Assembly (NCBI RefSeq): GCF_900100705.1
Contig: NZ_FNCH01000032.1
Coordinates: 1 to 49,356, forward strand
Origin: Pedobacter terrae
Lineage (GTDB): Bacteria > Bacteroidota > Bacteroidia > Sphingobacteriales > Sphingobacteriaceae
Length of the DNA stretch: 49,356 bases
Direction of reading: 5' to 3'
The position numbers and the translations under genes are program-made. This document shows, piece after piece, positions 1 to 8,385 of the stretch. How positions within the stretch are numbered: the stretch's first letter is position 1; each line of letters opens with the position of its first letter. The notes beneath the pieces are model-generated. The model saw nothing but the letters and a program-made list of their open reading frames with translations, searched no databases and was not told where the DNA came from.

Positions 1-140
1 CTGATTTTAAGAATGTTCTCACTTGTCAAGAGAGGAGAAATGTATGTCGAGAATTATAGGAGAGCATCATAAAAAATAAGAAAAACTCCAAAAAAAGAGT
101 TTTTCTTAAAATAAATTTGCAATTGTGGTAAACCTAGAAT

Positions 141-243
141 ACGACTGAAACGCAGTGGGATAGAAAGATCTAAAGCAATAGATTGATCTTTGCTGAGCAC
201 TATTTGGTTCTCCACTCAGTTACACTCCGCTCGAAATTATGAT
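141..243 (+). repeat. MITE-like intergenic repeat, copy 1
   Basis: About 100 nt related to the stretch at 5588-5705. Both have a GACTGAA..CGCAGT start, a central word TTTGCTGAGCAC (GCTTCGCTGAGCAC in the other copies), then GGTTCTC and a CACTCCGCTCG end. The ends are partly complementary, so the transcript could fold. It is noncoding and lies beyond the 3' end of the M28 peptidase gene. Nothing else is seen in bases 1-140. Confidence 0.6.
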
Positions 244-249
244 GTGAGT

Positions 250-279
250 AAAAAAAAGAGCATCTGTTTCCAAATGCTC
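250..279 (-). terminator. Rho-independent terminator of the M28 peptidase gene
   Basis: On the minus strand GAGCAT pairs with ATGCTC around a short loop and is followed by eight T. It lies 26 nt past the stop codon of the peptidase gene. Confidence 0.75.
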
Positions 280-305
280 CTTTATGTTATATTTCAATTC
301 TTTAT

Positions 306-1853
306 CTACAACCCACCTTTTCTATTCGATTTTGTTTGTATCGGCCAGGTAGCTGGTTTTCCGGTTCTTTCATTTACAGGTAAGCTGGTTGCTTTTTCGT
401 TTGAAGTTTTCTCCGGATCTTCACAAGCCATATAAACCATAATGGCAGCCAGGATTACATTGCTTCTGATTTCGTCGAAAACCAATTTATCATAACTGTC
501 TCGGTTGGTGTGCCAGGTATATGTTCCGTAATCCCAACTGGTAGAGCTTAACGAATACCCCAATGCCCCGGCAGCTACAAACGATGCAAAATCTGATCCC
601 CCTGCGCCAGGTGTACCCGGGAAACTGGTTTTGATCTGGTTTTTAATCGTATCCGGCACTGCAGCTAGCCACCGGGTGATATAATCTTTCGATTTGGCGA
701 AACCTTGTCCGCCAATGTTTACCACACGGCCTGTACCATTATCCTGGTTAAACAAAGCCTGCAAGTTGTTCACAATCTCTGGATGATCTTCTACAAATGC
801 CCTCGAACCGTTTAAGCCTTGCTCTTCACTGCCCCAATGTCCCACTAAAATGCTACGTTTCGGGTTAGGGTAAAATTTCTTTAAAATGCGCATGGCTTCC
901 ATCATTAAAATGGTACCCGAGCCGTTGTCTGTTGCGCCACTTGCCCCATCCCACGAATCAAAATGTGCTGAGAGCATCACATATTCCTTTGGTTTTTGCT
1001 TGCCCTTTAACTCTGCAATTGTATTAAAAGTTGGTACAACCCCTAGCTTTTTTGATTCTGATTCGATTTTGAGCATCGGTTTGTTGCCGTTTAAGGCCAA
1101 ACGGTAAACCAGACCGTAATCTTCTACAGATAAATCTAAAGTGGGCACTTTGGTGGTGTTGGCGCCAAAAATCTTATCTACACCAAAGCCCTGCGACCAA
1201 TTATTGATTACTACAGCCACAGCACCTGCATTTTCTAAAGCTACAGGAAGTGTTTTAGCGGTATAACCTGTTTTAGCCAGGCTTGCTGCCCATGCTTTAG
1301 TGGCATCAGTTTTTTCTTTTTTAAATTTTTCGAAAAGCTCTTTTGTGGCGAATTCTTCCCAGTCTTTTTCTGGTCGGCCAGAAAGTTGGTTCATGGAAAT
1401 TAAAACAATTTTACCCTTAACATTGGGTAACCATTTCTGAAACGACACCGAATCTGTAATTTCCGGAAGGATAATGGCTTCAGCATTAATGTTTTTTCCA
1501 TTTGTTGATGGACTCCAGGCCAATTGCGTGCCTTCTAAGGTTCTTAGCCGCGGACTTACTAAATCAATGTGTGTAACACCGCGTTCCCAACCGGCCCATT
1601 CGCCCCACTTTTCGTTTTTGGCTGAAATGCCCCAATCGCTGTATTTTTTTACCGCCCAATCGTTAGCCTGTTTCATTTGTGGCGAACCAACTAGCCGGGG
1701 GCCAACAACATCAAGCAATTCGTGCGCAAGTTTCTCTAATTGAGAGTTTTCATTTACTTCTTTAATGATATTGTCGATTACTTTTTGGTCTTGTGCAAAA
1801 AGACTGGCTGAAGCACAAAGAAATAGTGCAGAAAATAGTAGCTTTTTATTCAT
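306..1853 (-). CDS. Secreted M28 family zinc aminopeptidase with PA domain
   Basis: A 515-residue exported peptidase. Residues 1-20 form a signal peptide with a likely cut at LFA/QD and no lipobox, so the mature protein is probably periplasmic or released. The two-zinc M28 set is complete: His297 (SAHFDS), Asp309 (ATDNGSG), catalytic Glu343 with Glu344 (GSEEQG), Asp371 (NQDNG) and His448 (TWHTNRD). Residues about 120-260, before and between the catalytic parts, fit a protease-associated domain. The family removes N-terminal amino acids from peptides, so a nutritional role is likely; the substrate cannot be read from the sequence. The gene stands alone, with its own terminator. Confidence 0.9.
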   Translation of the reverse strand: MNKKLLFSALFLCASASLFAQDQKVIDNIIKEVNENSQLEKLAHELLDVVGPRLVGSPQMKQANDWAVKKYSDWGISAKNEKWGEWAGWERGVTHIDLVSPRLRTLEGTQLAWSPSTNGKNINAEAIILPEITDSVSFQKWLPNVKGKIVLISMNQLSGRPEKDWEEFATKELFEKFKKEKTDATKAWAASLAKTGYTAKTLPVALENAGAVAVVINNWSQGFGVDKIFGANTTKVPTLDLSVEDYGLVYRLALNGNKPMLKIESESKKLGVVPTFNTIAELKGKQKPKEYVMLSAHFDSWDGASGATDNGSGTILMMEAMRILKKFYPNPKRSILVGHWGSEEQGLNGSRAFVEDHPEIVNNLQALFNQDNGTGRVVNIGGQGFAKSKDYITRWLAAVPDTIKNQIKTSFPGTPGAGGSDFASFVAAGALGYSLSSTSWDYGTYTWHTNRDSYDKLVFDEIRSNVILAAIMVYMACEDPEKTSNEKATSLPVNERTGKPATWPIQTKSNRKGGL

Positions 1854-2261
1854 AATGAGTTAGGGGTAATGATTCAATGGCTAATTTATGAAATATGGGG
1901 TAGGGTTAGGGATGTTAATAGAAATGTTGCAGGAGCGGGTATTATCATCCAAGTACTTGCTGACACTGAAGGCACCTTTGTTCACCTCAATTAAAAATAG
2001 CCTTTCTCTCGCGTCTTTGTAGTAAAATTATACTCGCGGGAAAAAAACCAAAAGCATTACTGGCCATGTTAAATAAACCTGATCTGATAGCTGTCGGATG
2101 CTGCAAGAAGAACGGTATAGCGAGGAGTTGAAACAAAAAGCAGGGCTGAATTAACCGAAGTCATTCAAGCCCTGCTTTTCTCATTATAGTTCAGTTGTTC
2201 ATTAGTCATTTGTTTATGGGTCGATTAAACTAACGAACCAATTGCTAATGAACTAAACCAA
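1854..2261. other. Intergenic region between accD and the M28 peptidase gene
   Basis: This 408-nt gap holds a decayed micro-palindrome (2082-2099, ATCTGATA-GC-TGTCGGAT), the accD terminator hairpin and a degenerate 7-nt-period stretch (about 2187-2261) ending at the accD stop. No gene is convincing. Confidence 0.6.
2136..2179 (-). terminator. Strong hairpin terminator downstream of accD
   Basis: A perfect 12-bp stem, AAAAGCAGGGCT pairing with AGCCCTGCTTTT, with a 20-nt loop. The A/T ends give it a T run on either strand, so it could end transcription in both directions. It lies about 80 nt past the accD stop. Confidence 0.7.
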
Positions 2262-3107
2262 CTAGTTGTTCATCATTTTAATAAAAGCGCCTAATTTAGC
2301 TTTCATGGCTCTTCTATCTACAATAAAATCGAGGAAACCATGTTCCAGAACGAATTCTGAGGTTTGGAACCCTTTAGGTAAATCTTTTTTAATGGTTTCT
2401 TTAATTACCCTCGGACCGGCAAAACCGATCAAAGCGCCTGGTTCGGCAATGTTGATATCGCCGAGCATGGCATAAGAGGCCGTTACACCGCCTGTAGTTG
2501 GATCGGTTAATAAAGAGATATACGGAACTTTAGCCTGACTTAATAAAGCCAATTTAGCTGAGGTTTTAGCCATTTGCATTAAAGAAAATGCGGCTTCCAT
2601 CATCCGCGCACCGCCTGATTTAGAGATCATTAGGAACGGAACTTTATGTTTGATACTATAATCGATCGATCTTGCAATCTTTTCACCAACAACCGAACCC
2701 ATAGAACCGCCGATGAAAGCGAAGTCCATACAGGCAATTACGATGTCCTGTCCTTCTATCTTACCAACACCTGCCCGGATGGCGTCTTTTAAGCCTGTTT
2801 TAGCCTGACTTTCCTTAATCCTATCGGTGTAGGGTTTGTTATCATTAAAGTTTAACGGGTCGCCTGATGTTAAGTTAGGGAACAGCTCTTTAAATTCGTT
2901 ATGATCAAATAAAACCTCGAAATATTCTTTTGAGCCCACTCTCAGGTGGTAATTACAGTAATGACAAACGTATTTGTTTTCCTGAAGTTCTGCCTGATGT
3001 AGCGGTTTCTTACAATTCGGACATTTATTCCACAAACCATCTGGTGCTTCTTTTTTCTCTTCTGTTGTGGTAATGATACCTTTATTCTCTCTTTTAAACC
3101 AAGCCAT
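2262..3107 (-). CDS. accD: Acetyl-CoA carboxylase carboxyltransferase subunit beta
   Basis: AccD transfers the carboxyl group from biotin to acetyl-CoA, giving malonyl-CoA for fatty acid synthesis, in an alpha2beta2 complex with AccA. The N-terminus has the four-cysteine zinc ribbon (CPNC and CHYC, about 18 residues apart), followed by the crotonase-like carboxyltransferase fold with GGSMGSVVGEKI and GGARMMEAAFSLMQ. The start chosen gives MAWFKRENKG, the usual AccD N-terminus, and 281 residues; an ATG nine codons upstream is in frame but adds residues the family lacks. No accA is in the window. The last codons run into a heptad-type repeat. Confidence 0.95.
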   Translation of the reverse strand: MAWFKRENKGIITTTEEKKEAPDGLWNKCPNCKKPLHQAELQENKYVCHYCNYHLRVGSKEYFEVLFDHNEFKELFPNLTSGDPLNFNDNKPYTDRIKESQAKTGLKDAIRAGVGKIEGQDIVIACMDFAFIGGSMGSVVGEKIARSIDYSIKHKVPFLMISKSGGARMMEAAFSLMQMAKTSAKLALLSQAKVPYISLLTDPTTGGVTASYAMLGDINIAEPGALIGFAGPRVIKETIKKDLPKGFQTSEFVLEHGFLDFIVDRRAMKAKLGAFIKMMNN

Positions 3108-3248
3108 ATAATTTTTTGAAGAATTGGATTGCAAAGAAACGAAAAATAAAATAAAGTCGAACCTTATTAGACGTAAAAATAGTCGGTGGTTAATTGGTTG
3201 ATGCTTAATCGCTAATAGCTGAAGTCATTTAAAACCTGTATTTGCCCA

Positions 3249-3276
3249 TTGTGAACTTCGAATTGAAAACTGAAGT
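3249..3276 (+). repeat. Short degenerate 7-nt-period array
   Basis: Four consecutive heptamers, TTGTGAA, CTTCGAA, TTGAAAA and CTGAAGT, in the accD/fba intergenic region. Same period but different words from the arrays near ispE. Confidence 0.4.
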
Positions 3277-3364
3277 GTGTCTTTTTTACACTAAGGATAA
3301 TGTGTTTTTTACACTAAACAGGCTTTATCTTGCTATTAGGCAAATAATTCTGTTGTTACAAAAG

Positions 3365-3394
3365 CTTGTAATGTTAATTTTTTTTATAACTTCG
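3365..3394 (+). promoter_or_regulatory. Probable Bacteroidota promoter of fbaA
   Basis: CTTG at 3365-3368 resembles the -33 element and TAACTTCG at 3387-3394 the -7 element (one mismatch to TAnnTTTG), with an 18-nt spacer. This leaves a leader of about 15 nt. Confidence 0.5.
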
Positions 3395-3416
3395 GACTTA
3401 ATAAAATTAACAAGAA

Positions 3417-4496
3417 ATGAGTTTAAAAGGCTACAAAGGCGTAATTTACGGAGATGCCGTTCAAGAATTATTTGAGCAGGCTAAAAAACATCAGTTTGCT
3501 TTACCAGCAGTAAACGTTACCGGTACCAATACGGTAAATGCGGTATTGGAAACTGCAAAGGCAGTAAATTCGCCTGTTATGATTCAATTATCAAATGGTG
3601 GTGCCCAGTTTTATGCTGGTAAATCATTAGATAACGAGAAATTACAGGCATGTATTTTAGGTGCTGTATCTGCAGCTAAACATGTACATCTATTGGCAGA
3701 ACATTATGGTGTTGCTGTGGTTTTACATACCGACCACGCCGCTAAAAAATTATTGCCATGGATTGATGGATTATTGGATCACGGCGAAAAATTCTTCGCT
3801 GAAACCGGCAAACCTTTGTTTTCATCTCATATGTTAGATTTATCGGAAGAATCTATCGAAGAAAACATGGAAATTTCTGCTAAATACTTAGCGCGTATGG
3901 CTAAAATGAACATGACTATCGAAATCGAGCTTGGCGTAACAGGCGGTGAGGAAGATGGTGTTGATAATAGCGATGTAGACAGTTCTAAATTATATACACA
4001 GCCTAGTGAAGTGGCTTATGCTTACGAAGAATTAAGTAAAGTTTCTCCTCGTTTTACAGTTGCTGCTGCTTTTGGTAACGTACACGGTGTTTATAAACCA
4101 GGTAACGTAAAATTGCAACCGGTAATTTTGAAAAATTCTCAGGATTTTATCAAAGAAAAATTCAATTTAACTGCCGAGAAACCAATCAATTTTGTATTCC
4201 ACGGTGGTTCTGGTTCATCTCAGGAAGAAATCAGGGAAGCCATTTCTTATGGTGCAATTAAAATGAATATCGACACAGATATGCAATGGGCGTTTTGGGA
4301 AGGTATTTTAGAATATTACAAAAAGAATGAAGGTTATCTTCAAGGTCAGATCGGTAATCCTGATGGCGATGATAAACCAAACAAAAAATACTACGACCCA
4401 CGTGTATGGTTACGTAAAGGTGAAGAAACTTTCGTTAAGCGTTTAACTACTGCTTTCGAAGACTTAAACTGTATCAACGTTAACGATAAATTATAA
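3417..4496 (+). CDS. fbaA: Class II fructose-bisphosphate aldolase
   Basis: This zinc-dependent aldolase splits or forms fructose 1,6-bisphosphate (dihydroxyacetone phosphate plus glyceraldehyde 3-phosphate) in glycolysis and gluconeogenesis. At 359 residues it matches the longer class IIA enzymes such as E. coli FbaA. Visible signatures are LHTDHAAKK (catalytic Asp and zinc His), IEIELGVTGGEEDG, FGNVHGVYKPGN and FHGGSGSSQEEI. The ATG follows AACAAGAA rather than a Shine-Dalgarno site. The gene is single, with its own promoter and a hairpin terminator. Confidence 0.97.
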   Translation: MSLKGYKGVIYGDAVQELFEQAKKHQFALPAVNVTGTNTVNAVLETAKAVNSPVMIQLSNGGAQFYAGKSLDNEKLQACILGAVSAAKHVHLLAEHYGVAVVLHTDHAAKKLLPWIDGLLDHGEKFFAETGKPLFSSHMLDLSEESIEENMEISAKYLARMAKMNMTIEIELGVTGGEEDGVDNSDVDSSKLYTQPSEVAYAYEELSKVSPRFTVAAAFGNVHGVYKPGNVKLQPVILKNSQDFIKEKFNLTAEKPINFVFHGGSGSSQEEIREAISYGAIKMNIDTDMQWAFWEGILEYYKKNEGYLQGQIGNPDGDDKPNKKYYDPRVWLRKGEETFVKRLTTAFEDLNCINVNDKL

Positions 4497-4563
4497 GAGA
4501 TTGAAATGTTGAAAGTTTTAACCTTGCAACATTTTTAACCTTACAACTTTCCAGCATCAAAGC

Positions 4564-4598
4564 AAAGCGCCCTAGGTTTAAAAACTTATGGCGCTTTT
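4564..4598 (+). terminator. Terminator of the aldolase gene
   Basis: AAAGCGCC pairs with GGCGCTTT across an 18-nt loop and ends in TTTT. It lies between the aldolase stop and the next gene. Confidence 0.65.
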
Positions 4599-4634
4599 GT
4601 TTGTTTTATGGTATATTTAAGCAAACAAATTGTG

Positions 4635-5141
4635 ATGGCAAAATCTAAAAGCGATACCAAAAAAAATAATTTTTTTGAGAAATTTGCAAACGCAGCAACC
4701 AAGTTTACAGGTAGTTCTGCAGCATTTATTAGTGCAACTGCTATTGTAGTGATATGGGCGTTGAGCGGCCCGGTATTCAAATATTCTGAAACCTGGCAAC
4801 TTGTAATTAATACCGGGACTACCATTATAACCTTCTTAATGGTGTTTCTGATTCAGAAAGCACAGAATAAAGATGGAAAGGCGATCCAGTTAAAATTAAA
4901 CGAATTAATTGCTGCACAACAGGGTGCAAGTAACAGGATGGTAGATATTGAAGACCTCAGTGAAAAAGAACTGGATCAATTGCATAAATTTTACGTTACG
5001 ATTGCCGCACTTGCCAAAAAAGAGGCCGATATTCATTGCTCACATTCAATAGATGTTGCTGAAGCATTGAATGAAACAAAAGTAAAATCGAATAAACACT
5101 TTAAACACCACGATAATGAGTCTGCACGTTCAAAAAGTTAA
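4635..5141 (+). CDS. Low affinity iron permease family membrane protein
   Basis: A 168-residue protein of the low-affinity Fe permease family (PF04120 type), recognised by the N-terminal FFEKFANAATKFTGSSAAF and the QKAQNKDGKAIQLKLNELI segment after the second helix. Two membrane helices are visible (about residues 30-50 and 58-75), then a charged, probably cytoplasmic tail rich in Lys and His. Despite the family name, iron transport by bacterial members is not well established. An ATG nine codons upstream is also in frame; the start chosen gives MAKSKSD. The 3' end overlaps the next gene by 26 nt, so the two are probably translated from one mRNA. Confidence 0.8.
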   Translation: MAKSKSDTKKNNFFEKFANAATKFTGSSAAFISATAIVVIWALSGPVFKYSETWQLVINTGTTIITFLMVFLIQKAQNKDGKAIQLKLNELIAAQQGASNRMVDIEDLSEKELDQLHKFYVTIAALAKKEADIHCSHSIDVAEALNETKVKSNKHFKHHDNESARSKS

Positions 5142-5538
5142 TCATCCCGAAGATTTAGATAAAGTATTTGCGATCCGTAAAATTGTTTTTGTAGATGAAC
5201 AGAATTGTCCACCAGAACTGGAATGGGAGCATGAAGAAGAATCAACACATTTTCTGGCTACCAATAACGGGCAGCCTTGTGGTGCCTGTAGGTGGCGTAA
5301 AACGGATAAAGGTTATAAACTAGAGCGTTTTGCTGTTTTAAAAGAGTTTAGAGGGCAGGGGGTTGGCCGTGCGCTAATTGCTGAAGCCTTATCTGATCTG
5401 CCGGAAGATGCACATTATATTTACTTAAACTCACAGTTAGATGCCATGAGTTTGTACGCCAAGTTTGGTTTTGTAGCTGAAGGGGATCAATTTGAGGAGG
5501 CTGGCATACAACATTTTAAAATGGTAAAGCAAGTTTAA
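5116..5538 (+). CDS. GNAT family N-acetyltransferase (ElaA-like)
   Basis: A 140-residue single-domain acetyltransferase. The acetyl-CoA pyrophosphate loop is RGQGVGRALI (about residues 77-86), preceded by the strand ERFAVLKEF. The N-terminal VFAIRKIVFVDEQNCPPELEWE and the C-terminal LYAKFGFVAEGDQFEEAGIQHFKM are typical of the ElaA/YjcF-type subgroup. The substrate is unknown. It begins inside the 3' end of the iron permease family gene in another frame, indicating translational coupling. Confidence 0.88.
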   Translation: MSLHVQKVNHPEDLDKVFAIRKIVFVDEQNCPPELEWEHEEESTHFLATNNGQPCGACRWRKTDKGYKLERFAVLKEFRGQGVGRALIAEALSDLPEDAHYIYLNSQLDAMSLYAKFGFVAEGDQFEEAGIQHFKMVKQV

Positions 5539-5587
5539 GGACCGTTAGCCACGGAAACGCGGAAAGCACGGAGTATTTTTCATAAAT

Positions 5588-5705
5588 CGTCATTTCCACT
5601 GAAGCGCAGTCCAGAACGTTTGGGAGAGAAATCTTTGAATATAGATTTAGCTTCGCTGAGCACTTACGTGGTTCTCGATTGCGTTTCACTTCGCTCGCAA
5701 TGACG
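5588..5705 (+). repeat. MITE-like intergenic repeat, copy 2
   Basis: About 118 nt starting CGTCATTTCCACTGAAGCG and ending CGCTCGCAATGACG, so the ends are inverted (CGTCATT/AATGACG). The centre carries GCTTCGCTGAGCAC and a GTGGTTCTC word shared with copies at 141-243, 36047-36181 and 49081-49146. It lies in the convergent gap between the GNAT and HMG-CoA lyase genes and is noncoding. Confidence 0.7.
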
Positions 5706-5736
5706 ACTTTTTTAATGGGATTGCTCTATAAGAAAC

Positions 5737-6597
5737 CTACCCAAATATCTTTCCGGATAAAGCAATCGCCTCATTCCATTTATCCATATTGAGCTCCAGA
5801 TTTTCGCCTTTTGTATTCAAAAAGCTAATTAAATCTTCTGTAGCGATGTTTCCGGTGAGGTCATCGGCAGCCATCGGGCAGCCACCAAAGCCCTTCAATG
5901 CGGAATCTATGCGTTTTACACCAGCAAGATAAGCAGCCGATATCTTTTCGATTCTTTCGGCAGGGGTGGAGTGTAAATGAATGCCAATTTCTGTTCTGTT
6001 GAACCTTGAAATTAACTTAGGCAATATGGTTCCTATTTTTTCTGGTGTGGAAACGCCTACTGTATCGGCCAGCGATAAAATTTCCACTCCTTTACTCACC
6101 AGTACATCAGCCCATTTTTCCACAATTTCATAATTCCATTCGTCGCCGTAAGGATTTCCAAAACCCATAGACAGGTAAATAACAGCCTTTTTGCTATTTT
6201 TTGCACAAAGTGAAACCATTTCTTCTACCGTATTCAGAGATTGTGTTATGCTCGAATTGGTATTACGCTGTTGGAAGGTTTCAGAGATCGAAAATGGGAA
6301 ACCAAGGTAATCAACCGCCTCATGCTTTACAGCATCTTCTACGCCCCTTAAATTAGCTACAATGGCCAAGAGTTTTGTGCTAGAACTGCTTAAATCAAGC
6401 TGTGCTAAAACTTCAGCTGTATCTGCCATTTGCGGAATGGCTTTTGGCGACACAAAACTTCCAAAATCAAGCGTATCAAAACCAACCTGTAGCAATAGGT
6501 TTAAATATTCAACTTTAAGTTTAGTCGGAATAAAATCGTGCAATCCCTGCATGGCATCGCGCGGACATTCAACTAATTTGAAATTGGTTTGGCTCAT
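5737..6597 (-). CDS. Hydroxymethylglutaryl-CoA lyase family protein
   Basis: Predicted to cleave 3-hydroxy-3-methylglutaryl-CoA to acetyl-CoA and acetoacetate, the last step of leucine degradation. The 286-residue TIM-barrel sequence keeps the lyase signature GGCPMA..LTGN near residue 240, the metal pair in IHLHSTPAER and the SLADTVGVSTP strand. The N-terminal motif reads VECPRDAMQG instead of the usual EVGPRDGLQNE, keeping the Arg and Asp but lacking the Gly-Leu, so this is a divergent member. Other HMGL-like enzymes (homocitrate or isopropylmalate synthase type) are longer. No other leucine-degradation gene is nearby. Confidence 0.85.
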   Translation of the reverse strand: MSQTNFKLVECPRDAMQGLHDFIPTKLKVEYLNLLLQVGFDTLDFGSFVSPKAIPQMADTAEVLAQLDLSSSSTKLLAIVANLRGVEDAVKHEAVDYLGFPFSISETFQQRNTNSSITQSLNTVEEMVSLCAKNSKKAVIYLSMGFGNPYGDEWNYEIVEKWADVLVSKGVEILSLADTVGVSTPEKIGTILPKLISRFNRTEIGIHLHSTPAERIEKISAAYLAGVKRIDSALKGFGGCPMAADDLTGNIATEDLISFLNTKGENLELNMDKWNEAIALSGKIFG

Positions 6598-6607
6598 ATT
6601 TTTGGTT

Positions 6608-6645
6608 TAACCGCAAAGTGCGCAAAGTTTTTCGCAAAGAAAAGA
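6608..6645 (-). repeat. CGCAAAG-type intergenic repeat in the HMG-CoA lyase leader
   Basis: Plus strand reads AACCGCAAAG, then CGCAAAG twice more, at offsets of 9 and 21 nt. Related words occur near 5541, 11831, 35875 and 45980-46150. It lies just upstream of the lyase start. Confidence 0.5.
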
Positions 6646-6678
6646 AGAAACTGAAAACAAATTTTTAACACTAAAGTT

Positions 6679-6727
6679 ACCTAAACCCTAAACCCTAAAC
6701 CCTAAACCCTAAACCCTAAACCCTAAG
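6679..6727 (+). repeat. Telomere-like tandem heptamer (CCCTAAA)n
   Basis: Seven 7-nt units: five perfect CCCTAAA copies (6686-6720), with an imperfect copy at each end (ACCTAAA and CCCTAAG). The stop codon of the NADH dehydrogenase gene (TAG, minus strand) lies inside the last unit. Confidence 0.95.
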
Positions 6728-8054
6728 ACACATTAACCTCTTTTACAGCGGGCACTTCTTCCCGGTAATCCACACTTCGGTCTTTTGCAAAGGTTCTGAT
6801 AATTAAACGGGTTCCACGATCATAACTAAAATAACTCCAAACCCAATTGACGAAAACAATGATCTTGTTTCTGAAGCCTACTAAAGTCATTAAGTGAACA
6901 AACATCCAGGTAAACCAGGCAAATACACCCTGGAAACGGATTTTGCCAATATCTACAACAGCTTTGTTTCTACCAACTGTAGCCATAGAGCCTTTATCGA
7001 AATATTTAAACTTCTCCAAAGGTTTATTTTCTTTAATGTTGATCAGGTTTTTGGCCAGGTGATGTCCCTGCTGGATGGCTGCGGGTGCAACTCCCGGGTG
7101 ACCGTTAGGTGTTTCTTCGTCAATAATAGCGGCTACATCGCCAATGGCATATACATTTTGATAACCTACTACTAAATTCTGCGTATCAGTTTTCAACCGG
7201 CCTCCACGAACAACTTCTGCTTTGTCTAAACCGGCTAATACTTCCCCTTTTACACCTGCACTCCAAATTACGGTAGAGCTTAAAATTGGCGTTTTATCCT
7301 GCAGGCTGAGTTTAAGTCCGTCGTAACCCAATACCCGGGTTTCGTTCATAATCTGCACACCCATATCGGTAAGGAAATCTTTGGCTTTTTTCTGTGCCTG
7401 TGGCGACATTACACCTAACAATTCCGGTGAATTTTCGATCAGGTAAATGTTAACTTTGCTTAAATCCATTTCTGGATAATCGTTCGGAATAACGTGTCTT
7501 TTAAGTTCAGCAATGGCACCAGAGGTTTCAACGCCCGTTGGTCCGCCGCCAACTACCACAAAGTTTAACAGTGCATTTTTTTTATCCGGATCTTTTTCGA
7601 TCAGCGATTTTTCGAAATTCTGTAAAATCAAACTTCTTAAATCCAGGGCTTCCGGGATAGATTTCATTGGCATGGAATTGGCCTCGATTTCTTTATTACC
7701 AAAAAAATTGCTGGTAGAACCTGTAGCGATCACCAGATAATCATATTTAATTCTGCCGATATCAGTTTGTAAACAATTTTCTGCAGCATTAACTTCTGTA
7801 ACTTTGGTTACCCGAAAGATCAGGTTTTTTTGACCCTTAAAAATCTTTCTTAACGGGAACGCAATCGAATCGGCTTCTAAACCTCCTGTAGCTACCTGAT
7901 AAAGCAAGGGTTGGAAAGTATGATAATTATGCTTATCAAGCATCACTACCTGAAAAGGTTTGTTCTTTAAACGTTTAGCTAACTCAATGCCGCCAAATCC
8001 ACCGCCAACTATAACTACTCTTGGGTATTCGCTTTTAGGAAGTTGTAAATCCAT
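6723..8054 (-). CDS. ndh: Type II NADH dehydrogenase (NAD(P)/FAD-dependent oxidoreductase)
   Basis: A 443-residue flavoprotein that passes electrons from NADH to the quinone pool without pumping protons. The FAD-binding GGGFGG is at residues 17-22 and a second, NAD-binding GGGPTGVETSG is near 170. YAIGDVAA near 305 and the C-terminal hydrophobic stretch GVFAWFTWMFVHLMTLVGFRN, probably membrane-associated, are typical of Ndh-2. The start at 8054 is preceded by GGAG six nt upstream; an ATG four codons earlier (8066) is possible. The C-terminus ends in a telomere-like heptamer array that supplies the stop codon. Confidence 0.92.
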   Translation of the reverse strand: MDLQLPKSEYPRVVIVGGGFGGIELAKRLKNKPFQVVMLDKHNYHTFQPLLYQVATGGLEADSIAFPLRKIFKGQKNLIFRVTKVTEVNAAENCLQTDIGRIKYDYLVIATGSTSNFFGNKEIEANSMPMKSIPEALDLRSLILQNFEKSLIEKDPDKKNALLNFVVVGGGPTGVETSGAIAELKRHVIPNDYPEMDLSKVNIYLIENSPELLGVMSPQAQKKAKDFLTDMGVQIMNETRVLGYDGLKLSLQDKTPILSSTVIWSAGVKGEVLAGLDKAEVVRGGRLKTDTQNLVVGYQNVYAIGDVAAIIDEETPNGHPGVAPAAIQQGHHLAKNLINIKENKPLEKFKYFDKGSMATVGRNKAVVDIGKIRFQGVFAWFTWMFVHLMTLVGFRNKIIVFVNWVWSYFSYDRGTRLIIRTFAKDRSVDYREEVPAVKEVNVS

Positions 8055-8205
8055 TTTTATCTCCATTTATCTAATGTTAACTTAACAAAAAGATAGCCAA
8101 AAGGTTTAGAAAACGCGGTTTTTGGCGACGTCAATTATTCTTTTTCCAGAGATATAACGTTGCCATGACGAAGGGGGAAATTGTAGGTTTTAGCAATGAT
8201 CAGGT

Positions 8206-8268
8206 TATAAACCCGATGGCAGTGAGCATAGCGAAATAAAACGGAGCAGGACTATCGGAAGCGAAGAA
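8206..8268 (+). repeat. Dispersed structured repeat, copy A
   Basis: Runs from TATAAACCCGATGG through GTGAGCAT, AGCG and AATAAAACGGA to GGACTATCGGAAGC. A close relative lies inverted at 11706-11777, so secDF sits between inverted copies. The ends CCCGATGG and CTATCGG are nearly complementary. Confidence 0.75.
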
Positions 8269-8331
8269 CCACCGCCTTTGCTTTTCCAAAAACAAAGAAA
8301 CTTTGTGCCGTCGTGGTAAAAAAGTCGGCAC

Positions 8332-8361
8332 AAAAAAAGCGCCCCGATAAATCGAAGCGCT
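8332..8361 (-). terminator. Terminator of secDF
   Basis: On the minus strand AGCGCTTCGAT and ATCGGGGCGCT form a hairpin followed by seven T. It begins about 25 nt past the secDF stop codon. Confidence 0.85.
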
Positions 8362-8385
8362 AATATATTTTAAGATTTTAATCTT

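Larger units (their letters stand above)
8055..8385. other. Intergenic region between ndh and secDF
   Basis: The 331 nt hold a 63-nt dispersed repeat (8206-8268) and the secDF terminator. No gene is seen. Confidence 0.6.

Noticed and set aside
190..435. 81-codon open frame at the left edge
   Set aside because: It crosses a noncoding repeat, the M28 terminator and the M28 coding sequence in antisense.
2080..2155. Possible short coding remnant ending LQEERYSEELKQKAGLN
   Set aside because: Only about 20 codons, a stop closely upstream, and part of it is the accD terminator stem. No family could be recognised.
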